Shown here piece by piece: positions 10,647-19,444 of a DNA stretch of 32,642 bases. Made by a program: the position numbers and the translations under genes. Position 1 is the stretch's first letter. Each line of letters begins with the position of its first letter. The DNA lies in NCBI GenBank assembly GCA_937925475.1, contig CALEWH010000015.1, positions 1-32,642 on the forward strand, given 5' to 3'. This stretch comes from an uncultured Clostridia bacterium. Its GTDB lineage: Bacteria; Bacillota; Clostridia; Christensenellales; UBA1242. The notes under the pieces were generated by a model. The model saw nothing but the letters and a program-made list of their open reading frames with translations. It did not search any database and had not been told where the DNA came from.

Positions 10647-11021
10647 ATGTATAAAATTCAACTTTTAATGATGCGAATGGCACAATTTATGCTTGGTGAA
10701 AATGGTGAAAGCCAAGCAGAAAAAATTGTTAAGCCTATTGACGAATTGTTTGATGTAATGATTATTCCACTACTTGTGTTGATAGGTAGTGCAGGTCTAA
10801 TATATTCGATTGTGCTAGGAGTACAATATAGTAAGGCTGAAAATGCGGACAAGCGTGAAGAAGCAAAGAAAAGACTTGTAAATGCGATAATTGGTTTTGT
10901 AGTATTGTTGGTTTTGCTAGTAATATTGCGCATATTTACAAATAATGCTGAAAGTATAAGTGATTGGATTCACAATACTATTGATAATGCAAACAATTCA
11001 AACAAAACTACTGCTCCGTAA
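10647..11021 (+). CDS. VirB2/TrbC-like pilin paralogue 3
   Basis: 124 residues, start preceded by AGGAG with six-base spacing. The N-terminus MYKIQLLMMRMAQFM resembles the start of paralogue 1. Hydrophobic segments lie at about 37-57 and 80-97, joined by GVQYSKAENADKREEAKKR, followed by an Asn-rich tail. It is shorter before the first helix than paralogue 1, lacking the inserted polar stretch. It is the last gene of the pilin 2-3 unit and ends before a hairpin terminator shared with the convergent coupling-protein gene. Family assignment to VirB2/TrbC-like pilins rests on size, two-helix topology, the conserved loop and the neighbouring VirB4, VirB6-like and VirD4 genes. Confidence 0.72.
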   Translation: MYKIQLLMMRMAQFMLGENGESQAEKIVKPIDELFDVMIIPLLVLIGSAGLIYSIVLGVQYSKAENADKREEAKKRLVNAIIGFVVLLVLLVILRIFTNNAESISDWIHNTIDNANNSNKTTAP

Positions 11022-11061
11022 TGAGTAAAAAATAAACAAGTATTAAAAATTAAAAACGCAA

Positions 11062-11092
11062 AAAAAAGATTGTCTTTGTGACAATCTTTTTT
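11062..11092. terminator. Bidirectional terminator between pilin 3 and virD4
   Basis: 13-bp stem AAAAAAGATTGTC / GACAATCTTTTTT with loop TTTGT. The A-rich left and T-rich right arms let it work on both strands, as suits two convergent genes. Confidence 0.9.
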
Positions 11093-11225
11093 GTTTGAAT
11101 ATTAAAACATTTTATTTGAAGTTTGCAAATTAGTCTATTTTACAAATCTACCGACAAATATTTGCTAATCAATAATACAAAATAATCAACATTACATATC
11201 AATTAATCTTGCAAGTAGTGATGTC

Positions 11226-11238
11226 TGCACATATGTCA
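11226..11238. repeat. TGCACATATGTGCA-like palindrome, copy 2
   Basis: TGCACATATGTCA is the palindrome with one G lost. It lies four bases beyond the stop codon of virD4, downstream on the minus strand. Confidence 0.35.
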
Positions 11239-11241
11239 ATT

Positions 11242-13233
11242 TTACAAATATGTGCGACGACTACCAAGTTTGATTTCGTTTCTGCGTCTAATGTCGTAGT
11301 AAATTTGTGCTTCATCAAGGTTTTTAGGCAAAACGGTTGAAGGTGGAGCAGGGTTCATATCGTAAACATTTTTAAGTTTGTAACTTGGTGTAAACTTTGA
11401 TTTTATAGGTTGTTGTTTTAGTATTGAAACGATACACTCATCTTTTAGAGTGCCAAGTTCGGCAGGGTAGATAAGTGGACGAGAGTCAAGGTTTATGGCA
11501 GTGGTTGTGTTTTTGCTGTCTTCTTTTTTACCTTTCGAAATTGTTACGCTTTCTGTTTCGACGCTGATTGTTCCGCATCTGTCGCTAAACTCTTTCAGAG
11601 TGTTTTGGTCGTTGGATGCAAGGAAGATGTGAATGTTGCAGTTGTCCTTAACCGTCGATGCAACTTGTTCGCCATATTTGATGTTGAGTTGGGCGTATGA
11701 TTGAAGCACTAGCAAAAACCATATTTTTCTACTACGCGCAACAGTAATCATGGAGTCAAAGCCTTCGATTTTTGGCATGTTTCCAAACTCATCTAGCACG
11801 AAATAGCAGTCTCTTGGAAGACAACCGCCATGTGTCTTTGCTATCTCTACAAGGACCTTGTAAAGTTGGGATATAAACAATGTAGCTATTGGATATCTTG
11901 TTACTTTTTCATCTGGTATTTTTATAAATAATGCAGTAGGTTGGTCGGCAAAACTATTTAGGTTCATCTCGTTCTTACTGGTAGCATAGCATATGCCAGT
12001 GTCAGAAAATATACCCATTCTGTCAGAAACTATACCCATATACGATTTTGCAGTCTTTTCTGCATTGGTCACAACTTGGTTTGCAAGTTGGGTCGCAAGC
12101 GATAGACTTCCGCGTCCTTGGAAGTAGTCTGTAAGCGATTGGATTTGGTTGTCTGAGTCGTTGTCTTTTAGATTTAGTATTTTGCTAAGGTTGTAGAAAT
12201 TAAATCGCTCTTTGGTCATGCCAAGTTGGGGATCTTCACTATCTTCCAGCATGGCTAGCATAGTGCCTAATACAAGGTCTTTTGCACCGCGTTCCCATAC
12301 GGGATCTTGTGTACTTTGCACTGGGCATAGGGTAGTAGCGATATCTCTTAGGTCTTCAAACGCTTCATTTTTTAGCGCTTGTCGTACTGAGTTGATATAG
12401 TTGTTTAGTGTTTGCTTGTCGCCAAATGCGTATCCGTCTATCTCGTACCACTCCGCGTAGTATGCGTTGTTGGCAAGTTTTAGGCTGGTTCGCCTTGGGT
12501 CTTCGTTGTGGTGTACTTTAACTGTTTTTTCAAGGTTGATTGCCTTTTGGTTTAACTCATATGCACGCGTCATTGGGTTCCAGCAGGTGCTTTTAAATGG
12601 GTCACGCAAGTCGAAGATCAATACATTGTATCCTTTCTTGCGGAGCTTTTCACTGTGGTTGTCGTATATCTCGCCCTTTGGGTCTGTTACGACAAAACAC
12701 GGCTTTTTAGCGGTCTCGCTCAATATTTGCATTACTGGGTCTACAAACTGTGTGGTCTTACCACTTCCTGTTGTACCTATGACTAGTGTGTGGATGTTGT
12801 CGTATAGGGCGACCTCTATGTGACCACCTGTGTATTCGGCACGCACTGGGATGCCGGTTTTGTTAAGGTTTTTAAGGTCGGCGTACTTACAACATGTAAA
12901 TTGGCGTATGCTTTTCATTTGATCCGGTGTTAGCCAGTTTGTGTCATAAAATTTCTTGACCTTGCCACGCTCTTTTACTCTTGCTCCGCTGTCTTCCTTT
13001 TTAGGTTTTGTAAGCGACACGAGCATAATCAAAACATATACTAGTGTCAGTAGTCCAAACGCGGTTAGAAAGTACTGGTGCATGATTACGGACGAGTCCC
13101 ATCGGATTTCTTTATACACTAAATAACTTGTGATCAAAAATGCCACAACAAATATTCCGACTAGCGCCAGTATAAATCCAAATATTTTCTTCGCAGCCTT
13201 CTCCGCAAACGAACTTTTCTTCTCTTCTGCCAT
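11242..13233 (-). CDS. virD4: VirD4/TraG-family type IV coupling protein (ATPase)
   Basis: 663 residues. Two N-terminal membrane segments (about 18-40 and 54-74) precede a cytoplasmic ATPase. Walker A is GTTGSGKT at 153-160. Walker B lies in VLDEFGNMPKIEG with Asp481 and Glu482, the signature of TraG/VirD4 coupling proteins. Further conserved blocks include TDPKGEIYD near 183-191 and QSYAQL near 511-516. These proteins form a membrane-bound hexamer that recruits DNA-relaxase complexes or protein substrates to the T4SS channel. The Lys/Arg-rich C-terminus carries no extra domain that I recognise. The start has AAGGAG seven bases upstream and a consensus promoter behind it. Unlike the other T4SS genes it is on the minus strand, convergent with the pilins and divergent from the VirB6-like gene, so it can be regulated apart from them. 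Confidence 0.95.
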   Translation of the reverse strand: MAEEKKSSFAEKAAKKIFGFILALVGIFVVAFLITSYLVYKEIRWDSSVIMHQYFLTAFGLLTLVYVLIMLVSLTKPKKEDSGARVKERGKVKKFYDTNWLTPDQMKSIRQFTCCKYADLKNLNKTGIPVRAEYTGGHIEVALYDNIHTLVIGTTGSGKTTQFVDPVMQILSETAKKPCFVVTDPKGEIYDNHSEKLRKKGYNVLIFDLRDPFKSTCWNPMTRAYELNQKAINLEKTVKVHHNEDPRRTSLKLANNAYYAEWYEIDGYAFGDKQTLNNYINSVRQALKNEAFEDLRDIATTLCPVQSTQDPVWERGAKDLVLGTMLAMLEDSEDPQLGMTKERFNFYNLSKILNLKDNDSDNQIQSLTDYFQGRGSLSLATQLANQVVTNAEKTAKSYMGIVSDRMGIFSDTGICYATSKNEMNLNSFADQPTALFIKIPDEKVTRYPIATLFISQLYKVLVEIAKTHGGCLPRDCYFVLDEFGNMPKIEGFDSMITVARSRKIWFLLVLQSYAQLNIKYGEQVASTVKDNCNIHIFLASNDQNTLKEFSDRCGTISVETESVTISKGKKEDSKNTTTAINLDSRPLIYPAELGTLKDECIVSILKQQPIKSKFTPSYKLKNVYDMNPAPPSTVLPKNLDEAQIYYDIRRRNEIKLGSRRTYL

Positions 13234-13284
13234 TTTTCACTCCTTCGCAGTGTATATACACATTGGTCAGCTATATTATTTCTC

Positions 13285-13313
13285 ATTATATACTTTTTAA
13301 TGTTTGTAGTCAA
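13285..13313 (-). promoter_or_regulatory. Sigma-A promoter of virD4
   Basis: On the minus strand TTGACT (13313-13308), 17 bases, TATAAT (13290-13285). This is close to consensus, about 50 bases before the ATG. Confidence 0.8.
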
Positions 13314-13339
13314 AAAAATGCACAACATTTTTGTGGCAT

Positions 13340-13400
13340 AATCGCGTTTTCGCGTTTTTGCCGATCAATCTTATAAGTATACTTACAAAAATCGGTTTTG
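13340..13400. promoter_or_regulatory. Dyads in the virD4 / VirB6-like divergent region
   Basis: A tandem CGCGTTTT CGCGTTTT lies at 13343-13358. A 12-base perfect palindrome TAAGTATACTTA lies at 13374-13385, flanked by CCGAT (13361-13365) and ATCGG (13391-13395) as outer arms. It sits between two divergent promoters, where a shared regulator would bind. No homologous operator is recognised. Confidence 0.35.
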
Positions 13401-13462
13401 TATTATATATTTCTATTTGTATAAAATATATATAACTTTACTTCTCACTTTGGCGTATTTTG

Positions 13463-13491
13463 TTGCGTCAAGTCGGATTATGTAGTAAAAT
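13463..13491 (+). promoter_or_regulatory. Promoter of the VirB6-like gene
   Basis: TTGCGT (13463-13468), 17 bases, TAAAAT (13486-13491), 29 bases before the ATG at 13521, with an AGAGGTG ribosome binding site between. Confidence 0.6.
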
Positions 13492-13520
13492 AAAACTAAC
13501 AAAATATGTAGAGGTGTTTT

Positions 13521-16271
13521 ATGGCGATAGTAGCAGCAGGTATAATTGTAGCATTATTGATCCTTTTTTGGAATATCTTTCCGTTTCTTTTTGCCTACAC
13601 CATAGGTGGGGTGATGTATACAATAGCAAAAGGTCTATTTGCTATATGTGATTTTCTTCAACTTTGTTTTAGACGCCTTGCGGGTCTTGATACATATTGG
13701 TATAAAGATACAGCGGCTTCAAGCATTGAAGCATCGGAAGGCAAAACAGGTGATATACTTATCTCTATATTTTCGTCAAAAACTATTATTGAAGCACTTA
13801 TCGCTATGACACTATTTGCAGTCGCTCTTTTACTTATTGTTACTATAGTGCAAATCATTAGAGTGGAGTATACCACCGAAGGTAGTAAAAACAGCAAAGG
13901 TACAATTATAGGTAAAGCAATCAAATCTTTTGCAATGTTTATACTTGTCCCAGTAGTATGCTTCCTTGGTATATTTGCATCAAATAAGATCTTGTTTGCA
14001 CTAGATGCCGCAACCGCACAAGCCGGTAGTTCGACCTTGTCAGGTAGTATCTTCCTTGCAGGTGCTGCTGACGCAAATGTCATTCGTATGGGTGGTACGA
14101 CCGAGGGTTATATTAAAGGTTTAATAACTGATAGGTCATCAAAATATAAGGCACATTTTGATGAAAATACTAATGGAATAGAAGGCTTTAAAACTGAGTA
14201 TTTCCATACAACAAAGACTAAAACTGATGAAAAATTAAATGATATTGCTACGAAGGTAGACAATTTATTTGTTAGTAAATCTGTAAAGAATTCGCTTAAA
14301 ATGAGTGATATTAAAGCGCCTGGTAGTGATTGTAAGATAGGAGATAATAATGATGTTCATTATCACAACTATGAAGCAGTGAGATATTTCTATGATTACA
14401 CTAAGATGAATTACTTTATCTTTTATGTAGGTACGGTTTTTGTCTTGATGTCATTACTAAAAGCGTCTGTTGGACTTATTATGAGATTGTATAAAGCTAC
14501 TGCTTTGTTTATAATTTCGCCAGCAGTGACCGCACTTACTCCATTAGATGATGGAAATGCATACAAGTCATGGCGAAAAGCCTTTATTGGAAGTGTGCTA
14601 GGCGCATATGGCTATGTAGTTGCTATGAACTTGCTTTTCTTAATAATGGGTGTAGTCGACAATATTTATTTGTTCCCAAGAGGGGGTTTATTGTATTATT
14701 CGGCAAATAAGATGGTACAATGCTTAATGGTTATTGTTGGCGTAAATATGCTTTCAGATTTATCAGGACTGGTTGCTGGTTTTATAGGAGCAGAAGATGT
14801 GCTTAAGACTGGGGAAGGCATGAGCAAAAAAGTAATCGATAGTGTTGGAAAAGTTGGTGGTTTTGCTGTCAAAGCTACAATGGGAATTGGTGGCACAATG
14901 TCTGGCATTGCTGCTAGAATTGATAGTAGAAAAGCAAATAAAAGTCAAAGATTGCGTGATAATTTAGAAAAAGCGAAGGCAAGTGGAGATGCAGACAAAA
15001 TTGAAAAAGCACAAAAGGCTTTAGATAAATACAATTCATCTGGAAATGTAGAACAAAAAGAAGAGAGAGCAAGAATAAGAGCGGCAATAAACACTCGAAG
15101 ATACGTTAGAGGAAAAGAAATGGCTTCCGACTTGGTACAAGGAAGTGCAGTTGGTTCATTTTTAAACAATGCTACCGGTAAAATGTTTGCAATTTTTGGT
15201 GGCAAAGGTATGAAAAATCTTGACGATAAAGTGTCAAAAGAAGCCCCAGATGCTTTTAAACTAGCAGAAGGAAAAAGCTTCAGAAATAAAGTTGGTGGGG
15301 CTATTGGAACTGCGTCTTCGTTTGTTTACTCTCTTGGTGCTGAAAGAGGCGAAGAAAAGACTCCAGCTAAAGCATTTGGTGCTAATAATGATTCTTATGA
15401 AGAGAATTTGAAAATTGCTAAAACTGTAGGATCAAGTAAGGTTCTTGGGTATTATGAAGGACAAGGAAATCATAAAGACTATGAAAGCTATTTGGCAGCA
15501 AAGGGGAATAATGTAACAAATACTTATGATAACTTTGTAAAAAGCTTTAACGATGGAGATATGACTAAAGCTGAACTATTGACAAAGCTTGGTGATTTTT
15601 CAAAGAATTTTGAACCAGGAACTGGATCTAGCAGTTATTTGAATAATTTGATTAATCAAATTAATCTTTCTAGGTCTGATAATGGTGTAAAAAATATATT
15701 GGATGCTTCATTGATAGGCGGACACAAATTTACTGCTAATGATTTAAGTATAAAAACATCTGGTGGTAATATTACCTTAGGTGATTATGAAAAAAGTAGC
15801 AACTTTGATGGTGACGAGATCTCATATTATGCACATAACTATGAAAGAGATATAAAGAGAAAAGGTCATGCTTATGCAAAGGATTTTGCTGCTATGGCAC
15901 AAACATATGACGATAAGAAAGCTGCTACACAAACAGTTAATAATACTAATCAAACAACAGGCTCCGGAGCTAATACTAATAATGGACAAGGTGGCGAGGG
16001 ACAAGGAAATGATCAATCTAATGCTGGAAACTTCACTTTCAATAATGCTACTGTAAAAATGGAACAATCCAAGACTACAATTGAAGGCAAAACTGAAATT
16101 AAAGATTCTAATGCGATTGCTAATCAAACTACCATGACAGTTAAAGAAGCCATGAAGGCAATGGAAGAAAAAGAAGAAGCTAGAAAAAATGATAAACAAC
16201 AAAAGATAATTGATATGCTTACTAAGATGAGTAGTACCCTTGGTGATATCAAGAAAAATACTAAAAAATAA
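13521..16271 (+). CDS. VirB6/TrbL-like polytopic T4SS channel protein with long soluble tail
   Basis: 916 residues. Hydrophobic segments at about 3-38, 86-114, 134-160, 294-340, 354-378 and 398-420 make the first 430 residues a multi-pass membrane protein. The motif LCFRRLAGLDTYW (48-60) is what I recall from the Gram-positive ICE transmembrane proteins (Mbov_0396 type) that occupy the VirB6 place. Between helices 3 and 4 is a polar extracellular or cytoplasmic loop of about 130 residues. After residue 430 comes a soluble tail of nearly 490 residues: a Lys/Glu-rich coiled-coil-like stretch near 470-530, a globular part, a Gln/Asn/Gly linker near 800-830 and a charged helical C-terminus ending in LGDIKKNTKK. 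The tail is long for a VirB6-type protein and may bind the ATPases or substrates. It has its own promoter and terminator. Confidence 0.8.
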   Translation: MAIVAAGIIVALLILFWNIFPFLFAYTIGGVMYTIAKGLFAICDFLQLCFRRLAGLDTYWYKDTAASSIEASEGKTGDILISIFSSKTIIEALIAMTLFAVALLLIVTIVQIIRVEYTTEGSKNSKGTIIGKAIKSFAMFILVPVVCFLGIFASNKILFALDAATAQAGSSTLSGSIFLAGAADANVIRMGGTTEGYIKGLITDRSSKYKAHFDENTNGIEGFKTEYFHTTKTKTDEKLNDIATKVDNLFVSKSVKNSLKMSDIKAPGSDCKIGDNNDVHYHNYEAVRYFYDYTKMNYFIFYVGTVFVLMSLLKASVGLIMRLYKATALFIISPAVTALTPLDDGNAYKSWRKAFIGSVLGAYGYVVAMNLLFLIMGVVDNIYLFPRGGLLYYSANKMVQCLMVIVGVNMLSDLSGLVAGFIGAEDVLKTGEGMSKKVIDSVGKVGGFAVKATMGIGGTMSGIAARIDSRKANKSQRLRDNLEKAKASGDADKIEKAQKALDKYNSSGNVEQKEERARIRAAINTRRYVRGKEMASDLVQGSAVGSFLNNATGKMFAIFGGKGMKNLDDKVSKEAPDAFKLAEGKSFRNKVGGAIGTASSFVYSLGAERGEEKTPAKAFGANNDSYEENLKIAKTVGSSKVLGYYEGQGNHKDYESYLAAKGNNVTNTYDNFVKSFNDGDMTKAELLTKLGDFSKNFEPGTGSSSYLNNLINQINLSRSDNGVKNILDASLIGGHKFTANDLSIKTSGGNITLGDYEKSSNFDGDEISYYAHNYERDIKRKGHAYAKDFAAMAQTYDDKKAATQTVNNTNQTTGSGANTNNGQGGEGQGNDQSNAGNFTFNNATVKMEQSKTTIEGKTEIKDSNAIANQTTMTVKEAMKAMEEKEEARKNDKQQKIIDMLTKMSSTLGDIKKNTKK

Positions 16272-16285
16272 TGCACATATGTGCA
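16272..16285. repeat. Perfect palindrome TGCACATATGTGCA, copy 3
   Basis: A 14-base perfect palindrome directly abuts the TAA of the VirB6-like gene and lies three bases before the terminator hairpin. Imperfect copies lie at 10131 and 11226, all inside the T4SS locus. Confidence 0.5.
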
Positions 16286-16288
16286 AGG

Positions 16289-16314
16289 AAGAGCGAGTAA
16301 TATCGCTCTTTTTT
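16289..16314 (+). terminator. Terminator after the VirB6-like gene
   Basis: Perfect 8-bp stem AAGAGCGA / TCGCTCTT with loop GTAATA, then a T run. Confidence 0.88.
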
Positions 16315-16316
16315 AT

Positions 16317-16345
16317 TTGTTAATTTTATTATATTAATATATAAT
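16317..16345 (+). promoter_or_regulatory. Promoter of virB4
   Basis: TTGTTA (16317-16322), 17 bases, TATAAT (16340-16345), starting directly after the preceding terminator. The leader to the ATG at 16432 is about 80 bases. Confidence 0.7.
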
Positions 16346-16431
16346 ATGTGTGTAAGGTGTGGTTTTGCGGGAGTTTTGAAATAATCTTGCAAAACAGGGA
16401 AAGATAAAATGAAAAATGGGAGAGGTTTTTT

Positions 16432-19086
16432 ATGAGATACATACCTAGAAAGAGTAAGATAAAAACCGAGATTTACAACAACTTCAACATCACCGATTTG
16501 ATCGTAGCAATCATCGGCCTTGTGCTTGCAATACTTATTTTTACAAGTACAATTCCTTACGCGATATACATTGGGATATCGTTTGTATCGCTTTGGGTGT
16601 GCTTGTTTATTCCGGTGGGTGATGGACTAAAACTCTACTACTCGTTTTTTCTAATGTTTAAGTTTATGGCGTACAAAAAGAAATACTACGCAAACCCTAA
16701 AAAACCCCAAGATGACATAAAGCGTATTATTCCGTTTGACGGAGTAAGTACTGACAAGTTTATAAGCTTTAATGGTTATTATGGAATGGTGATAGAACTT
16801 ATGCCTACATCGTTCTTTCTACTTACCGAGCAAAAACAAGATATGGCGATAAACAGTTTTGGTCAAGCGCTTCAAAGATTGCAAGCCAATCAAAGAGCGA
16901 CAATAATCAAAACCCGCAAGCCTATGATACTAGACGAACTAGAAAAGTACGAAGACTACAAGTTTAACACTCTTGTTGAGATGAGTGACAAGGGCTTGTA
17001 TTCGGAAATGGAAGTTGAGTCGAGAAGTCCAGTTTTCCAAGAGAGATTGGAAGCGATAAAGTACCTAAACAATGAGAGTAAAATCATTAAAGACCACTAT
17101 TATATGGTTGTTTATGACACTGACCGCGAGGCGCTAGAATCGACAGTAAACGGAATTGTCGGAACTTTGGAAAGTGGTGTTGCGCCAATGTACACAAAGA
17201 TTGTTACGGGAAACGAGCGATTTGCGTTTTTGAAAAGTACCTTTACTTCAAACTTTGACGAGCGTGATCTCGAACTTCTTACTCCCGAAAACCAAATCAA
17301 GTGGGCGTATCCCAAAAATGTAACATTTAGAAGCAACAACCTTGTCATCGAAAACGAGGTTATGCGTGCATTTACAATAACAGACTATCCGCTAGAAGTT
17401 CCTAATGCGTGGATGTATCCGCTTTTCCATATGGAAGAGAGTAGGGTCGTGGTCAATATCGAACCAATGGACAGGTGGCGTGCTGAAAAAATGCTAGACA
17501 ACGCCCTTATGGAAATGTCTATCCGTATGAAAAAGGACGCAAAAACAAGTAAAAAGATCGAAAACGAAACACAATATGACACTTTGCGTGAGTTGTTGCA
17601 AGGCATCAAAAACTCAAACGAAAACTTGTTTGATGTAAATATGCACATATTGGCAAACGAGAAAGTTAAGAAAGAAGTAAGGGCGGTTTTGCGACAAAAT
17701 GGTTTTAGATTTACAGAAAACTTTGGTCGCCAAATAGACGGGTTTGTTTCGTCAAACATCAGCCGACTTGACACTTTAAAAATGTATCAACGCGGGATTC
17801 AAACATCTTCACTATCGGCGATGTATCCTTTTGTCAGCAATTTGTTGCAAGACGAACACGGCTTGTACATCGGTTACAACCAATATCCAGTGTTTGTAAA
17901 CTTCTTCCGCCGTGATACTACCGAGCGTGTAAACTCAAACATGGTTGTTATTGGTAAATCTGGTAGTGGTAAGTCGTTTGCGACCAAAACACTGCTTACC
18001 AATTTTGCCGCCGACAACACGCGTGTATTTATTCTTGACCCCGAAAACGAGTACGAGATTTTGTGCGGAAACCTTGGCGGAAAGATGATCGATGTAGGTA
18101 GTAGTGTTAATGGTATATTCAATCCGTTCCATATCTACACAACTTTGGAAGCCGATGAAGGCGGAGAGTCCGACTCTTTCAATACGCACTTGCAATTCCT
18201 AGAACAATTTTATAAGGTTATTTTACCGGGCATCTCGACAGACGCTTTTGAGACACTAAACTCTCTTACTGTTGAGTTGTATCACCGCAAACATATCGAT
18301 GTAAACAGCGATTTTTCGACTTTACGACCTGCGGATTTTCCTATATTTGATGACCTTATGACACTAATAAATGACCATTTGGCGACCGAACGCGACGAGT
18401 ATATCTTGCGTAACTTGCAAGTTGCGAAGACCTTTATTGAAAAGTTTGCGTCGGGCGGTCGAAACAGCAACCTTTGGAATGGTCCAACTTCGATTGAAAC
18501 AAACGAAAACTTTATTTGCTTTAACTTCCGTTCGCTTATATCCAATAGAAACGACATCATCGCAAATGCTCAAATGTTGTTGATATTTAAGTATTTGGAC
18601 AACGAAATTGCTAAAAACCGAGACTACAACTTAAAATATTTCCAAGATGCAGAGCTTGAAGAAGACCATAGGCGTATAATCGTTGCTGTCGATGAAGCGC
18701 ACGTCTTTATCAATAAAAAGTTCCCGATAGCGCTTGACTTTATGGCGCAAATGGCTAAGCGTATAAGAAAATATAATGGTATGCAAATTATCATTACACA
18801 AAATATCAAAGACTTTGTTGGTAGCGAAGATATTGCCGCTCAAAGTACTGCGGTTATCAATGCAAGCCAATATTCACTTATATTCTCGTTGTCACCAAAT
18901 GATATGACCGACCTTATCAACTTGTATCGTAATGCCGGTGGTATCAACGAAGAAGAGCAAGACTCCATTGTTACTGCTAGACGCGGTCAGGCCTTCTTGA
19001 TTACAGGCCCTATGAATCGTACAACTGTTCAAATCGAAGCACTTAATATGGTTAAGGACTTGTTTGAGAAAAAGGACATCAACTAA
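16432..19086 (+). CDS. virB4: VirB4-family T4SS ATPase with VirB3/PrgI-like membrane N-terminus
   Basis: 884 residues, start preceded by GGGAGAGG. Residues 1-80 (RYIPRKSKIKTEIYNNFN, then two hydrophobic segments at about 21-38 and 41-61) resemble the PrgI/VirB3-like membrane domain found alone or fused to VirB4 in Gram-positive conjugation systems. The body is a VirB4/TraE-type ATPase: Walker A GKSGSGKS at 508-515, Walker B IVAVDEAH with Asp754 and Glu755, and IIITQNIKDF near 786-795 as the sensor-like strand after Walker B. It energises assembly of the T4SS and substrate passage together with VirD4. Length is normal for the family and all key residues are intact, so the system looks functional. 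It forms a single-gene transcription unit with a promoter before and a terminator after it. Confidence 0.95.
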   Translation: MRYIPRKSKIKTEIYNNFNITDLIVAIIGLVLAILIFTSTIPYAIYIGISFVSLWVCLFIPVGDGLKLYYSFFLMFKFMAYKKKYYANPKKPQDDIKRIIPFDGVSTDKFISFNGYYGMVIELMPTSFFLLTEQKQDMAINSFGQALQRLQANQRATIIKTRKPMILDELEKYEDYKFNTLVEMSDKGLYSEMEVESRSPVFQERLEAIKYLNNESKIIKDHYYMVVYDTDREALESTVNGIVGTLESGVAPMYTKIVTGNERFAFLKSTFTSNFDERDLELLTPENQIKWAYPKNVTFRSNNLVIENEVMRAFTITDYPLEVPNAWMYPLFHMEESRVVVNIEPMDRWRAEKMLDNALMEMSIRMKKDAKTSKKIENETQYDTLRELLQGIKNSNENLFDVNMHILANEKVKKEVRAVLRQNGFRFTENFGRQIDGFVSSNISRLDTLKMYQRGIQTSSLSAMYPFVSNLLQDEHGLYIGYNQYPVFVNFFRRDTTERVNSNMVVIGKSGSGKSFATKTLLTNFAADNTRVFILDPENEYEILCGNLGGKMIDVGSSVNGIFNPFHIYTTLEADEGGESDSFNTHLQFLEQFYKVILPGISTDAFETLNSLTVELYHRKHIDVNSDFSTLRPADFPIFDDLMTLINDHLATERDEYILRNLQVAKTFIEKFASGGRNSNLWNGPTSIETNENFICFNFRSLISNRNDIIANAQMLLIFKYLDNEIAKNRDYNLKYFQDAELEEDHRRIIVAVDEAHVFINKKFPIALDFMAQMAKRIRKYNGMQIIITQNIKDFVGSEDIAAQSTAVINASQYSLIFSLSPNDMTDLINLYRNAGGINEEEQDSIVTARRGQAFLITGPMNRTTVQIEALNMVKDLFEKKDIN

Positions 19087-19100
19087 TATTCAAATATATA

Positions 19101-19235
19101 ATATTTCAAGATTAGTGACAACAGTGTTTCAAGATTAATAAAATATTGTTTTAATTGATGACGATAGTATTTTAAATTAATAATATGTTTTAATCGTTAA
19201 TACAAATATTAAATTGATAAACACAAACAAATTGA
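19101..19235. repeat. Degenerate short tandem repeats after virB4
   Basis: Units beginning TTTCAAGATTA at 19104 and 19127 (23 bases apart) are followed by decayed copies near 19150, 19171 and 19189 (TTTAATTGAT, TTTAAATTA, TTTAATCGTTA) and further ATTGATAA copies. The period shortens from 23 to about 18 bases. It is non-coding and of no known type. Confidence 0.45.
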
Positions 19236-19250
19236 TAAGTATAAACAAGA

Positions 19251-19279
19251 AATCTTTGCATTTGGCAAAGATTTTTTTT
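19251..19279 (+). terminator. Terminator of virB4
   Basis: Perfect 9-bp stem AATCTTTGC / GCAAAGATT with loop ATTTG, followed by six T. It lies about 165 bases after the virB4 stop, beyond the degenerate repeats. Confidence 0.88.
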
Positions 19280-19381
19280 GTATCAAAAACCTATATTTTT
19301 TGCTAATTATATGCTATACTATAATGTATATATTTGTTAATGTCCTATATGTCTACATCGTGTTTATAACATCTAACAATA

Positions 19382-19410
19382 TTGCAATAACCTTGCGTAT
19401 ATGGTATAAT
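19382..19410 (+). promoter_or_regulatory. Sigma-A promoter of the 1,139-residue protein gene
   Basis: TTGCAA (19382-19387), 17 bases, TATAAT (19405-19410) with an extended -10 TG at 19402-19403. This is one of the strongest promoters in the window. Confidence 0.8.
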
Positions 19411-19434
19411 ATAAGTATAAGTAAATATGTTTTT

Positions 19435-19439
19435 GGAGG
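19435..19439 (+). promoter_or_regulatory. Ribosome binding site that sets the start at 19445
   Basis: GGAGG lies five bases before the ATG at 19445. An in-frame ATG at 19427 is upstream of this site and has none of its own. Confidence 0.8.
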
Positions 19440-19444
19440 GTCCT

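Noticed and set aside
12467..12823. 118-codon frame antisense to virD4
   Set aside because: It is a shadow of the conserved ATPase core around Walker A.
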